DNA of 64,000 nucleotides from Ralstonia sp. SET104 (GTDB taxonomy: Bacteria; Pseudomonadota; Gammaproteobacteria; Burkholderiales; Burkholderiaceae), in contig NZ_BHVX01000010.1 in assembly GCF_003851545.1 (NCBI RefSeq), positions 1-64,000 of the forward strand. Direction: 5' to 3'. This document shows positions 1 through 11,468 of the stretch, in pieces; position 1 is the first letter of the stretch, and each line of letters opens with the position of its first letter. Both the position numbers and the translations under genes were made by a program. Under the pieces are notes generated by a model. That model was not told the DNA's origin. It saw only the letters and a list, made by a program, of their open reading frames with translations, and searched no databases.

Positions 1-59
1 AGCGCGCTCTTGCGCTTGGCCGTCCAGCGCTTGATGTCTTCTTCCATCTTCGTGCTCAT
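1..59 (-). CDS. 5' fragment of probable IS3-family OrfA (DUF1153-like)
   Basis: Only the first 19 codons lie in the window; the gene runs off the left edge. The start codon at 59 is preceded by a good AGGAGA ribosome site at about 66-72. The charged N-terminus (MSTKMEEDIKRW, then a basic KRKS run) resembles the small DUF1153/helix-turn-helix proteins that act as OrfA of IS3-type elements in Ralstonia and Xanthomonas. That match is from memory of the family and rests on very little sequence, so another small DNA-binding protein is possible. It is divergent from the SOS cassette. Confidence 0.5.
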   Translation of the reverse strand, partial: MSTKMEEDIKRWTAKRKSA

Positions 60-126
60 CGTCGTTTCTCCTATTGTGACGTGAGCAGGTTTTTCACTGG
101 GTCAATACACTCGCTTACTTGTGATA

Positions 127-142
127 CTGTATATTTATACAG
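127..142. promoter_or_regulatory. LexA (SOS) box upstream of imuA
   Basis: CTGTATATTTATACAG is a perfect CTGT-N8-ACAG palindrome of the LexA type, 28 bp upstream of the imuA start. ImuA-ImuB-DnaE2 cassettes are classic LexA targets, so repression relieved by DNA damage is the expected control. The box also lies within about 70 bp of the divergent gene at the left edge. Confidence 0.92.
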
Positions 143-169
143 TATTCATCGGCTTGTCTTGGCGTTCCC

Positions 170-1135
170 ATGTTTGCGCTGTCCCCATCTCTTTTTCTCG
201 CCGAAGATAAGGCGGAATCTCCTGTCACCGCTGGATGCGCGGTGCCGGGGCCGCGCTCGCCTGCGTCGAAAATCCGAACGGTGTCCTTGCCCGAAACGCT
301 GCACCCAGCGTTATGGCGTGCGGGCCGTCTGGCGGGGGGCGGCGGACGCGTTCTGACTACCGGTTATGATCTGTTGAATGCCGAGCTGCCCGGCGGTGGC
401 TGGCCTCTTGGCGGATTGACCGAGCTGCTGTGCTCGCAATCCGGCATCGGTGAGTGTCGGTTGCTGCGCCCAGCTTTGTCTACGTTGTGCACAAGCGCAG
501 GGCGCATCGCGCTTATTGCCCCGCCGTATTTGCCGAATGCGGTGCGGTTGGTTGGGTGGGATTTTTCTCCTGAACAAATCGCCTGGGTGCGCACTGACAA
601 ACCGACCGATTTGCTATGGGCAGCCGAGCAGGTTCTGCGCAGCCAAGCCTTCGGTGGTGTGCTGATTTGGCTGAATCAGGTGCGCCCCGGGGCGCTGCGC
701 AGGCTGCAAGTGCTGGCGCAGGCTGGCGAGAGTGCCATCTGGGTGTTCCGGCCGGCACAGGCGTTGCGCGAATCATCGCCAGCGGTGCTGCGGTTGGGGC
801 TGGAGCCCGCCGGTGCCGATGCGCTGTCCATCCTCCTCCACAAGCGACGTGGGCCGTTGCGTGAATCGCCGTTGTTGCTGCCGCTGGCTGATCCTCTTCA
901 GGCTGGTCGCGCTTCCGTCCGTCCGTTGCCTGCGCAGCCTGCCGAACCGTTCACCATGGATCCAGCCACGGCGAGGCTGCTGGCTGCGCTTTCGTCTTCT
1001 TCGTCTTCTTCGGCTTCTGCTGCGTTTGATTCTTTGTCAGGCGCTTCCGATCAAAACATTCCCGACCATGCCGTTCTGGATCGCGGTGCATCTGCCCCGT
1101 CTCCCACTCGACGCGCTTCGACCCCAGTGGCCTGA
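170..1135 (+). CDS. imuA: ImuA, translesion-synthesis accessory protein
   Basis: 321-residue RecA/SulA-like protein of the ImuA family, first gene of the imuA-imuB-dnaE2 mutasome, which performs error-prone bypass of DNA lesions after SOS induction. The family core begins near residue 40 (LPETLHPALWRAG), followed by the G-rich section LPGGGWPLGGLTELL. The C-terminal 60 residues are a low-complexity Ser/Ala tail. The ATG at 170 is used; a GTG at 281 would match shorter homologues. The 3' end overlaps imuB by 68 bp, which suggests translational coupling. The LexA box at 127-142 lies directly upstream. Confidence 0.9.
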   Translation: MFALSPSLFLAEDKAESPVTAGCAVPGPRSPASKIRTVSLPETLHPALWRAGRLAGGGGRVLTTGYDLLNAELPGGGWPLGGLTELLCSQSGIGECRLLRPALSTLCTSAGRIALIAPPYLPNAVRLVGWDFSPEQIAWVRTDKPTDLLWAAEQVLRSQAFGGVLIWLNQVRPGALRRLQVLAQAGESAIWVFRPAQALRESSPAVLRLGLEPAGADALSILLHKRRGPLRESPLLLPLADPLQAGRASVRPLPAQPAEPFTMDPATARLLAALSSSSSSSASAAFDSLSGASDQNIPDHAVLDRGASAPSPTRRASTPVA

Positions 1136-2651
1136 CCCAGCCGCGCTACCTTTGCCGGTAATGGTGCTGGAGCAGGAGCGTGTGGTGTCGGCCAACCGTC
1201 TGGCGATGCGTGAAGGCGTACATGTGGGCCTGCGCCGGGCGGGCGCACAGGCATTGGCGCCGCACGCCATACAGCTTGACCGTGACGTGGGGGCCGAGGC
1301 GCGATTGATGCAATCGTTGGCGCTGGCGCTGTTGGCATTTACGCCGTATGTCACGTTGGACGTGGTGGATGAGGCGACCGTGTTGCTGGAGGTCGAGGCC
1401 AGCTTGCGTTTGTTCGGCGGGCATCGTGCGCTGTGTCGAGCCGTGAAGTATTGCGCGGTTCGGTTGGGCGCCCTACCGCAGCTTGGCTCCGGGCCGACGG
1501 CACGTGGTGCAGCATGGCTTGCCAGTGGGCAGCCGGCGCCATTACGTGGGCGTCGTCGCACAGTAGCGCGTCAGGGGTGTGCGCGGCGAGCGGTGCGGCA
1601 GGAACGCTTGTCTGCATTGCTTGATCAATTGCCGGTCGATGCGGTGGCGCGTCTCACGCGGCCCGATTGGCTTGAGGGCCTGGGCTGTCGCACGCTTGCC
1701 GATTTGCGTGATTTACCGCGTAGTGGCCTGCGCCGGCGCTGCGGGCCATTGCTGGTGGATACGCTCGATGCGGCGTATGGCGACGGCTACGAGAGCTTTG
1801 CGTGGTTTACTGCGCCACTGCGTTTCGATGTGTCGTTGGAATTGTTGGGCCGCATCGATAGTGCGGAAGGTGTGCTGGCCGCATCGGAGCAGTTGTTGTT
1901 GCAGTTGGTCGGTTGGCTGTCGGCGCTTCAATTGGGCGCCAAGACGTATCGGCTCACGCTGGAGCATGAACGCCGGCGCGGTCGGAGCAGTGAGGGTGCA
2001 GCCTCATCCACGCCTGTGGAGATCGCGCTGGCGCAGCCGGTTCGTACGCTGGCGCACTTGTCGCGGGTGCTGCATGAGCGCGTGCATCGGCTCACGCTGA
2101 TCGCCCCCGTGGTTGAACTGCGCCTGACGGTGACTGACGCTACGCCGCTTGTGCCGCCCACGGCATCGCTGTTTCCCGAACCTGGCGGCCGCGCTGAAGA
2201 TGCTGCGCGCCTGATCGACACGCTCATCGCCCGGCTGGGTGCTGAGAACGTGCGTTACCCACAGCCGTGTGCTGACCATCGTCCCGAGCGCGCCAACCAC
2301 TGGGTTGAGGTGAATGCCGCGACCACCGCGCAGAGTCGTGCCGCGGCGCGTCAGGCATTGGCGCAATGGCACGCGCAGCAGCCGGAACGGCCGCTGTGGC
2401 TGCTGGAGAAGCCGATTCCGCTGCTGACACGTCAACACTATCCGTATTACCGCGGGCTGTTGCGGCTGGTGTCGATGCCCGAGCGCATCGAATCCGGCTG
2501 GTGGGACGACGACCTCATCAAGCGCGATTATTTCATCGCGGAGGGAGAGCGGGGCGTGCGCTATTGGGTGTATCGCGAGCGCGTTTCTGCTGGCAAGGTC
2601 AGCGCGGGAGATGAAGACGCCCGCTGGTATCTGCACGGCCTGTTTGGTTAA
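1068..2651 (+). CDS. imuB: ImuB, Y-family polymerase-like mutasome subunit
   Basis: 527 residues from the ATG at 1068 (MPFWIAVHLPRLPLDAL), the usual ImuB N-terminus; the open frame extends further upstream but overlaps imuA more deeply and looks non-native. ImuB is a DinB/UmuC-fold protein that lacks the polymerase catalytic acidic residues and acts as the hub linking ImuA and DnaE2 to the beta clamp. The gene overlaps imuA and ends 7 bp before dnaE2, consistent with one transcript. The C-terminal WWDDDLIKRDYF block is typical of the family. Confidence 0.92.
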   Translation: MPFWIAVHLPRLPLDALRPQWPDPAALPLPVMVLEQERVVSANRLAMREGVHVGLRRAGAQALAPHAIQLDRDVGAEARLMQSLALALLAFTPYVTLDVVDEATVLLEVEASLRLFGGHRALCRAVKYCAVRLGALPQLGSGPTARGAAWLASGQPAPLRGRRRTVARQGCARRAVRQERLSALLDQLPVDAVARLTRPDWLEGLGCRTLADLRDLPRSGLRRRCGPLLVDTLDAAYGDGYESFAWFTAPLRFDVSLELLGRIDSAEGVLAASEQLLLQLVGWLSALQLGAKTYRLTLEHERRRGRSSEGAASSTPVEIALAQPVRTLAHLSRVLHERVHRLTLIAPVVELRLTVTDATPLVPPTASLFPEPGGRAEDAARLIDTLIARLGAENVRYPQPCADHRPERANHWVEVNAATTAQSRAAARQALAQWHAQQPERPLWLLEKPIPLLTRQHYPYYRGLLRLVSMPERIESGWWDDDLIKRDYFIAEGERGVRYWVYRERVSAGKVSAGDEDARWYLHGLFG

Positions 2652-2658
2652 GCGCATC

Positions 2659-5600
2659 ATGGCGACAGCTACACCACTCCCCGCTCTGCCCGACTATGCC
2701 GAGCTGTATTGCATCAGCAACTTCACGTTTCTGATCGGCGCGTCGCACCCGCACGAATTGGTGGAGCGTGCCAAGCTGTATGGCTATCAAGCACTGGCGC
2801 TGACCGACGAATGTTCTGTGGCGGGCACAGCGCGCGCGCTCGTGGCGTCGAAAGAGCACGACCTGAAGCTCATCATCGGTAGCCGTTTCACCGTGCGTGA
2901 TGCCGATGGAGAACCCTGGCTGCGGCTGGTGCTGCTGGCGCAGAACATCGAGGGTTACGGCAACCTGAGCGAGGTCATCACGCATGCGCGATTGGCGGCA
3001 CCCAAGGGCGAGTATCGTTTGTTGGCCGATGACTTGGCCGCGCCCAAAGGTGAGCTTGCCCACCTGCGCGGTGTGCCCGACTGCCTGGCAATCCTGCTGC
3101 CTGACTACGACCCTGATCCGCAGCAACTGCTGGCCCAGACGTGGTGGTGCCAGCACGTATTCGATGATCGGCTATCGATTGCACTGGAGTTGCCGCTACG
3201 CCATGCGGATGATCGTCATCGCGGCACGGTCGCGGCAGTGTCGGAACAGATCGATGTGCCCATGGTTGCGACCGGTGGCGTGCAGATGCACACGCGCCAG
3301 CGCAAGCCGCTGCACGACGTGCTGACCGCTATCCGCCTGTCCAAACCACTTTCTGAATGCGGGTTGGAACTCGCCCCCAGCGCTGAACAGGCGATGCGCA
3401 CGCGCATGCAGCTCGGGTTTTTCTATCGGGGTGAGCGTGGTGAGAAGGCTTTGCAGCGTGCGGTGGAGTTGGCCAGCCTGTGCACATTCGAGCTAGACCA
3501 GATCAAATACGAATACCCACGCGAAGTTGTGCCCGACGACATGACACCTGCCGCGTATCTGCGTGCGCAGACCATGGCCGGTGCCGCGCGACGCTATCCG
3601 AATGGTGTGCCCGATAAGGTCGTCGCGCAAATTGAGGAAGAGCTCGAGCTGATTGCCGAACTGGAGTACGAGCCATTCTTCCTCACCGTCTATGACGTGG
3701 TGAAGTTTGCCCGTAATGAGGGGATCCTGTGCCAGGGGCGCGGCTCGGCGGCCAATTCGGCGGTGTGTTTCTGTCTGGGAATCACCGAAGTGGATCCGAG
3801 TGACGGCAATACGTTGTTCGCACGCTTTCTCTCGCGCGCACGCAATGAGCCGCCCGACATTGACGTCGATTTTGAGCACCAGCGCCGTGAAGAGGTCATC
3901 CAATACATCTACAACAAGTACGGCGTGACACGCACGGCTTTGGCGGCCGCGCTCATCACTTATCGCACGCGTAGCGCACTCCGTGACGTGGGCCGCGCGT
4001 TGGGCATTGACTTGGGGATTGTCGAGCAGGTAGCCAAGGGCCAAGCATGGTGGGACACCCGCAAGGAATTTGCCCAGCGTGCAGGCCAGCAGGGGCTGGA
4101 CCCCGAATCCCCGCTGGTGTTGCGCTGGGCTCAAATGGTGGATCAGTTGCGTGGGTTTCCGCGCCACCTGTCGCAGCACGTTGGTGGATTTGTGATCGCG
4201 CAGAACAAGCTCTCTCGCTTGGTGCCGATTGAGAACGCGGCCATGGAAAACCGCCGCGTCATTCAGTGGGACAAAAACGATCTCGAGTCACTGCGTCTAT
4301 TGAAGGTCGACGTGCTGGCGTTAGGCATGTTGACGGCGATTCGGCGCACGCTCGATATGGTGGATGCACTGCCGGGCCGCCGAGCGCATTACAAAACGAC
4401 CGACAAGCTCGCCATGCAGAACCTGCCGGGCGAGGACGAAAAAACCTACAACATGATTTGCCGCGCCGAGACCATCGGCGTATTCCAGATCGAATCGCGC
4501 GCGCAGCAATCGATGCTGCCGCGCTTGCGTCCACGCGAATACTACGATCTGGTCATCCAGGTGGCCATCGTTCGCCCTGGGCCGATTCAGGGCGGCATGG
4601 TGCATCCATACCTGCAGCGACGTGAGGCCGTGCGTAATGGCAATACCGATTGCGTGACGTACCCCGGCCCCGAGGTGAAGGCGGTGCTCGAGCGCACGCT
4701 GGGTGTGCCGATTTTTCAAGAGCAGGTCATGGAGATCGCCATGGAGGCGGGCGATTTCACGGCCGATGATGCCGACCGCCTGCGTCGCGACATGGCCAAC
4801 TGGAATCGCAAGGGGAATCTCACAGAGCACCAGGAGCGATTGCTGAGGGTGATGGTCGAGAAAAAAGGCTATGACCGTACTTTTGTTGAAGCGCTGTGCA
4901 GCCAGATGGAGGGCTTTGCCGAATACGGCTTCCCAGAAAGTCATGCGGCGGGCTTTGCCAAGTTGGCCTACGTCAGTAGCTTTCTGAAATGCCACGAGCC
5001 TGCGGCGTTCTTTGCTGCGTTGCTCAACAGTCAGCCGATGGGATTCTATTCGCCGTCACAACTGGTGCAGGAGGCGCAGCGTAGCCGGGTGCGTGTGCTG
5101 CCGGCAGATGTGACGGCCAGCGTCTGGGACAGCACGTTGCATCCCCGTACCGATCCCGGTGTCGATGGCGTGGAGCAGCCTGACATCCGCCTTGGCCTGA
5201 GTCGCATCCGCGGCATGCGCAAGCCGGCTGCCGAGCGCATCGAAGCGGCTCGCGCTCAAGCGCCGTTTATTAGCGTGGAGGATCTCGCTCATCGTGCGGC
5301 GCTCGATCGCCATGACTTGAATGTGCTGGCCGCTGCCAATGCGCTCAAGCCGTTGGCTGGGCACCGTCGCCAGGCGTTATGGCAAACACTCGCATTGCAG
5401 GAGCCCGGACAGGATCACGTGTTGCTGCGCCAGGCACGTCCGGTGGAAGCGCCGCTCGTTCTGCCGGCCCCCCCCATCGGCGAAGAGGTGATGGCCGATT
5501 ACGGCAGCCTGGGGCTGTCGTTGCAGAGCCATCCTGTCGGGCTGCTGCGCGCAAAGCTCGAACGCATGCGCTTTGCCACCGCCGCGACGCTGGCCGGCTA

Positions 5601-5892
5601 TCGTAACGGGCAACTGGCACGCGCCTGCGGCATTGTCACAGTGCGGCAGCGGCCGGGCACAGCCAACGGCACGATCTTCGTTTCCATTGAAGACGAGACG
5701 GGCGCCATCAACGTCATCCTCTGGCCGCGCTTGGTCGAGCGCCAGCGCCGCGAGCTGCTGAATGCGCAATTGCTGGGCGTCTACGGCAAATGGCAATGTG
5801 AGCGCGAAACTCGGCATCTGGTCGCCCAGCATCTGGTGGATCTGACCCCACTTCTGGGGCGCCTCGCCACTTCCAGCCGCGATTTTCATTGA
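2659..5892 (+). CDS. dnaE2: Error-prone DNA polymerase III alpha subunit DnaE2 (ImuC)
   Basis: 1077 residues, the normal length for DnaE2. The start is the ATG at 2659 (MATATPLPALPDYAELYC), 7 bp after the imuB stop. The N-terminal PHP domain is clear (ISNFTFLIGASHPHELVERA). The C-family polymerase core contains the PDIDVDF catalytic aspartate motif near residue 405, and an OB-fold region lies near the C-terminus (GTIFVSIEDETGAINVILWP). It is the catalytic subunit of the SOS mutasome, copying past lesions with low fidelity. It is distinct from the replicative DnaE, which is longer and is not found next to imuAB. Confidence 0.95.
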   Translation: MATATPLPALPDYAELYCISNFTFLIGASHPHELVERAKLYGYQALALTDECSVAGTARALVASKEHDLKLIIGSRFTVRDADGEPWLRLVLLAQNIEGYGNLSEVITHARLAAPKGEYRLLADDLAAPKGELAHLRGVPDCLAILLPDYDPDPQQLLAQTWWCQHVFDDRLSIALELPLRHADDRHRGTVAAVSEQIDVPMVATGGVQMHTRQRKPLHDVLTAIRLSKPLSECGLELAPSAEQAMRTRMQLGFFYRGERGEKALQRAVELASLCTFELDQIKYEYPREVVPDDMTPAAYLRAQTMAGAARRYPNGVPDKVVAQIEEELELIAELEYEPFFLTVYDVVKFARNEGILCQGRGSAANSAVCFCLGITEVDPSDGNTLFARFLSRARNEPPDIDVDFEHQRREEVIQYIYNKYGVTRTALAAALITYRTRSALRDVGRALGIDLGIVEQVAKGQAWWDTRKEFAQRAGQQGLDPESPLVLRWAQMVDQLRGFPRHLSQHVGGFVIAQNKLSRLVPIENAAMENRRVIQWDKNDLESLRLLKVDVLALGMLTAIRRTLDMVDALPGRRAHYKTTDKLAMQNLPGEDEKTYNMICRAETIGVFQIESRAQQSMLPRLRPREYYDLVIQVAIVRPGPIQGGMVHPYLQRREAVRNGNTDCVTYPGPEVKAVLERTLGVPIFQEQVMEIAMEAGDFTADDADRLRRDMANWNRKGNLTEHQERLLRVMVEKKGYDRTFVEALCSQMEGFAEYGFPESHAAGFAKLAYVSSFLKCHEPAAFFAALLNSQPMGFYSPSQLVQEAQRSRVRVLPADVTASVWDSTLHPRTDPGVDGVEQPDIRLGLSRIRGMRKPAAERIEAARAQAPFISVEDLAHRAALDRHDLNVLAAANALKPLAGHRRQALWQTLALQEPGQDHVLLRQARPVEAPLVLPAPPIGEEVMADYGSLGLSLQSHPVGLLRAKLERMRFATAATLAGYRNGQLARACGIVTVRQRPGTANGTIFVSIEDETGAINVILWPRLVERQRRELLNAQLLGVYGKWQCERETRHLVAQHLVDLTPLLGRLATSSRDFH

Positions 5893-6418
5893 TTCCCACC
5901 CAGGCCGAACCGACCGCCGCGTCACCTCCGGCACGGCAATTGCGTGATGAAAGGCACGCGCAGCCGTCTGGCCGTGACGTAGAGGGCCCACGCAGCTTTC
6001 ATCGGTTGCGCCCCCTCCAATCGGTGGATAGGGCAAGCGCGGATCGACGGAACGTGATACGGGTGTAAGGATTTGCGCTTGGAGCGTCACAAAAATGGCA
6101 TGCCAAGCGAAGAAAACGGCATTTATGAGGGAACTGACCTTCAAGGCGCCTTGTCCCCATCAATGGGGTGGATGAGATGCGTTTTCATCACGCGTCGATA
6201 TTGGGTGCAGTCGAAATTACGTCTACTCTGTAGAAAACACATCACGGAGGCAGCCTCCCCAAAATGTGTGCAACGGCGTGCATAGACGCAACCACCGCCG
6301 CTGCCGCGCTGTGTACGACCGCGGATGAAGGTGCAGCCCACCCGACCCGCATATTTTCAGCCCATCGTTCGGGTTCAGGCCCGGCGGTGTTTCCCATCTC
6401 AGGTGCAGGAGCGAACAG
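5893..6418. other. Intergenic stretch downstream of dnaE2
   Basis: 526 bp without a convincing gene. Short open frames are present but none has both a ribosome site and a recognisable product. I see no clear terminator for the imu cassette. The last 20 bp carry the AGGAG ribosome site of the next gene. Confidence 0.6.
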
Positions 6419-6961
6419 ATGGAACAGCCTTTCAAGCAGTTACACAGTCTGCGCAAGTCGCGCAAGCTCAAACAGGAAGATGTCGCCAAGATGGCCGGTA
6501 TCTCCCGCGAGGCGTATTTGCGCGCGGAATCCGGTCGTGCCGATCCCCGCCTGTCGACGCTGATGGCCGTGGCCGGCGCGCTGGGGCTGGAGGTCGTTCT
6601 GGCTCCGCGTGAAGCCGTGGCCGAGATCGAACGCGTGATCGCCAGTCACCCGACCCAGCCGACCCAAGGTGGCAGTGGGACGGAAGCCGGCCACGAGCGT
6701 TCAGAACACGGTTCGATGGGAGGCGCGGGCGGTGGTCATGGTTTGGCAGGCCAGTATCGCGGGCCGGAACGCCATCCGCAGTCGGCCTATCATCCGGGCG
6801 CCACGCATAGCCAAGCCGGCCAGCAAGGTGCACCGCATGCCGGCGGCAGCGCCGAAGACCGTTCGCGCATGACGTCTTCCGACAGACCGGCCGCTGGCGG
6901 TTCCGCGGGCAGCTCGGATCGCCCGGGCGGCTCGGGCGGCTCGGGCTCGCGCGAATCGTAA
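6419..6961 (+). CDS. XRE-family regulator with long disordered tail
   Basis: 180 residues. Residues 1-65 form a Cro/C1-type helix-turn-helix (LRKSRKLKQEDVAKMAGISREAY, then ESGRADPRLSTLMAVAGALG), like HipB/XRE repressors. From about residue 80 the protein becomes a Gly/Ser/His/Arg-rich segment without predicted folding, ending in GGSGGSGSRES. The ATG at 6419 follows an AGGAG site. No toxin partner is adjacent; the next gene is a permease. The target is unknown. The tail is unusual for this family, where about 100 residues is common. Confidence 0.8.
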   Translation: MEQPFKQLHSLRKSRKLKQEDVAKMAGISREAYLRAESGRADPRLSTLMAVAGALGLEVVLAPREAVAEIERVIASHPTQPTQGGSGTEAGHERSEHGSMGGAGGGHGLAGQYRGPERHPQSAYHPGATHSQAGQQGAPHAGGSAEDRSRMTSSDRPAAGGSAGSSDRPGGSGGSGSRES

Positions 6962-7140
6962 GCTGAACCCTCTCGTACATGCCGGGCACGCAGGCGCGCG
7001 CCCGGTTTGCGATTGAGCGCACGAGGCAGGCGCACGTACAATCAGCCGGGCAAACCGCGCCCTGTTGGTTTGTGCGCGTTTGCGCCAACGTTTTCTCCTT
7101 CCTCTGTATGCAGGACGATTTGTCTCGCACGCGGTCACGC

Positions 7141-8277
7141 ATGTCCATCGCGCAAGCCGTGCCGCAACACCCGCCGTTCTGGCACAACCTCAAACAAGAC
7201 GTTTTCTTCTGGTCGCTGCTGGCTATCTGCAGTGCGCTGACGCTCGCAGCGCCCAAGCGCATCGTTGAATATCCAGCACTGATTGACTGGCACACCATTG
7301 CCGCGTTGGCCGGTTTGCTGATCCTGACCAAGGCGGTGGAGGCGAGCGGCATGCTTCAACTGCTTGGCCGACGCCTCGTCGATGTGGTCAGCAGCCAGCG
7401 CGTGCTTGCGCTCAGCCTGGTGGCGGCTTCGGCGGTGCTCTCGACGGTGCTGACCAACGACGTGGCGTTGTTCGTGATCGTGCCGCTTACCGTCGGCTTG
7501 CGGCGGGTCGCCAGCCTGCCGGTGGCGCGGCTGGTGATATTCGAAGCGCTGGCGGTCAATGCGGGTTCGGCACTCACGCCGATCGGCAACCCGCAGAACC
7601 TCTTCCTGTGGCATCAATCGGGGCTGTCGTTTGGCGCGTTTGTCTGGCAGATGGCGCCGATGGTCTTGTTGCTGATGGCCTTGTTGCTGGCGGTGACGTG
7701 GCTCGCGTTTGCCTCGCATGAAATCCATCTGCATGCCGAAACCGACGACGTGGAATTGCACAAGCGTCTGTTGGTGCCGGCACTCGTGTTGTACGTGCCG
7801 TTTCTGGTGCTGACCGACCTGGGCCACCCGCTGGTGGCGGCCGGCGGACTGATCGTGCTCTACCTCGTCGGGGCGCGCTATGTGCTGGCGCGGGTGGACT
7901 GGGGGCTGCTACTGGTGTTTATGTTGATGTTCATCGACCTGCGGCTGGTGGCTCAGCTTGGCATCGTGCGGCAGGCGCTGGACGCGCTGACGTTGAACAA
8001 TCCGATGCATCTGTACTGGGCCGGCATTGGCGTGTCCCAGTTCATCAGCAACGTGCCGGCGGCGATCTTGCTGGCTGAGTATTCGCATGACTGGCCGATG
8101 ATTGCCTTTGCGGTGAGCGTGGGCGGGTTCGGCACGCTCCTCGGGTCATTAGCCAACCTGATTGCGTTGCGCATGCTGGGCGAGCGGCGTGCCTGGTGGG
8201 TGTTTCATGCGTACTCGATGCCGTTTCTGCTCGCTGCGGCGGGCCTCGTGTATACGTGGCTGGTGTGGTTGCGTTAG
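7141..8277 (+). CDS. SLC13/ArsB-type anion permease
   Basis: 378 residues from the ATG at 7141; an in-frame ATG at 7108 would add 11 residues and neither start has a strong ribosome site. The protein is very hydrophobic with about ten membrane segments. It has the family signature in which a short Asn/Gly/Pro loop re-enters the membrane (NAGSALTPIGNPQNLFLW) and a second, inverted copy (GTLLGSLANLIAL). This places it in the ion-transporter superfamily with CitT, ArsB and SLC13 carriers. The substrate (dicarboxylate, sulfate or arsenite) cannot be read from the sequence. Confidence 0.8.
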   Translation: MSIAQAVPQHPPFWHNLKQDVFFWSLLAICSALTLAAPKRIVEYPALIDWHTIAALAGLLILTKAVEASGMLQLLGRRLVDVVSSQRVLALSLVAASAVLSTVLTNDVALFVIVPLTVGLRRVASLPVARLVIFEALAVNAGSALTPIGNPQNLFLWHQSGLSFGAFVWQMAPMVLLLMALLLAVTWLAFASHEIHLHAETDDVELHKRLLVPALVLYVPFLVLTDLGHPLVAAGGLIVLYLVGARYVLARVDWGLLLVFMLMFIDLRLVAQLGIVRQALDALTLNNPMHLYWAGIGVSQFISNVPAAILLAEYSHDWPMIAFAVSVGGFGTLLGSLANLIALRMLGERRAWWVFHAYSMPFLLAAAGLVYTWLVWLR

Positions 8278-8310
8278 GCCGGCACGGTATCCCAATCTTC
8301 GTAAAGCAGT

Positions 8311-8331
8311 GCGGCCGCACAAGGCGGCCGC
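8311..8331. terminator. GC-rich hairpin between convergent genes
   Basis: Two GCGGCCGC octamers separated by ACAAG can pair into an 8-bp stem. It lies in the 76-bp gap between the permease and the convergent EF-G gene. There is no T-tract, so it may be a weak bidirectional or Rho-assisted terminator. Confidence 0.35.
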
Positions 8332-8353
8332 GCTGGATAAAGCGAACGGCGTA

Positions 8354-10456
<2,103 letters not shown>

Positions 10457-10584
10457 GATGTTTCTCTTCCCTTGAAGGACACTCGCAACGCCGACTCCGC
10501 ACCATGCGAAGGGCGAATGTGCGAGTGGGAACACATTATAGGATTGGTCCTATCTCATCGCCTGTAGGGGTATTGGTCGGAATT

Positions 10585-11325
10585 TCACCCTCGTGCGGCC
10601 TCATATGCCAGCTTATGCGCCACTTCACGCAGGCCGGCAAAGTCCAGCAACTCGATTTCCCCATAGGCAAGTTTGAGAATGCCACGCGCCTGGAAATCCT
10701 TGAGCACGTGGTTGACGGTCTGACGAGACAGCGCCAGCAGTTGCGCAAGCTGCTCCTGTGGCACGCGCAGCACTCGGCGGCTGCCCAGGCGCAGGTCGCC
10801 ATAACCGTCGGCCATGAGTAGCAGGCGCCGCGCCACGCGCACAGGGGCGGGCAGCAGGGCGGTTTCTTCCAGCACCGCAAAGGTCAACCGCAGCTTGTGG
10901 GTCAGCAGCAGCGCGAAGGCGTGCACCAGGGCCGGAGTGTCGTCCAGCAAGGCGATCAGCGCGGTTTGTGGCATATGCAGCAATGTCGTAGTGCCGTCGG
11001 CGCGGGCGTCGTGCGTGCGCGGCTGGCGATCGAACACGCCGATCTCGCCAAACCAGTTGACGGGTTCGAGCACCGCCAGCAGGGCTTCGCGCCCATCTGC
11101 GCTGGTGGCGCCAATGCGGATCATGCCTTCCACCACGCAGTACAGGCCGTCGGGCGGGTCGCCGCGCAGGAAGAGGATTTCTCCCGCCCCCAGGCGTCGC
11201 ACAGCAGCAATGCCGATCAGCGCGTCCTGCAAGGGCGCCTCCAGCGTGCCGAACCAACTGCTTGCGTGCAGGCGTTCGCGGTACGGCGCTGCGTCCAGCG
11301 TGGACAGTGTGGCGGGGCGATCCAT
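10585..11325 (-). CDS. Crp/Fnr-family transcriptional regulator
   Basis: 246 residues from the ATG at 11325 (MDRPATLSTLDAAPY); an upstream ATG at 11391 would add 22 residues. An N-terminal cyclic-nucleotide-binding-type beta barrel (LGAGEILFLRGDPPDGLYCVVEGMI) is followed by a long helix and a C-terminal winged helix (VPQEQLAQLLALSRQTVNHVL). It lacks the N-terminal cysteine cluster of FNR and has QTVNH in the recognition helix where FNR has ETxSR, so it should not read FNR boxes. The ligand is unknown. It is divergent from the DUF962 gene. Confidence 0.85.
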   Translation of the reverse strand: MDRPATLSTLDAAPYRERLHASSWFGTLEAPLQDALIGIAAVRRLGAGEILFLRGDPPDGLYCVVEGMIRIGATSADGREALLAVLEPVNWFGEIGVFDRQPRTHDARADGTTTLLHMPQTALIALLDDTPALVHAFALLLTHKLRLTFAVLEETALLPAPVRVARRLLLMADGYGDLRLGSRRVLRVPQEQLAQLLALSRQTVNHVLKDFQARGILKLAYGEIELLDFAGLREVAHKLAYEAARG

Positions 11326-11468
11326 GGGGCTGAGGAAAACCTCGGAAACGTGGAATTTGTCGGCTATGCGACAGAGCGCTGTGCCATCCACTGACTAGGA
11401 TGAAATGATCATAACGAGCGCGCGGCTGGAGCGTCCATGCTGCAAACGCACAAAAACCGGAGACCCTC

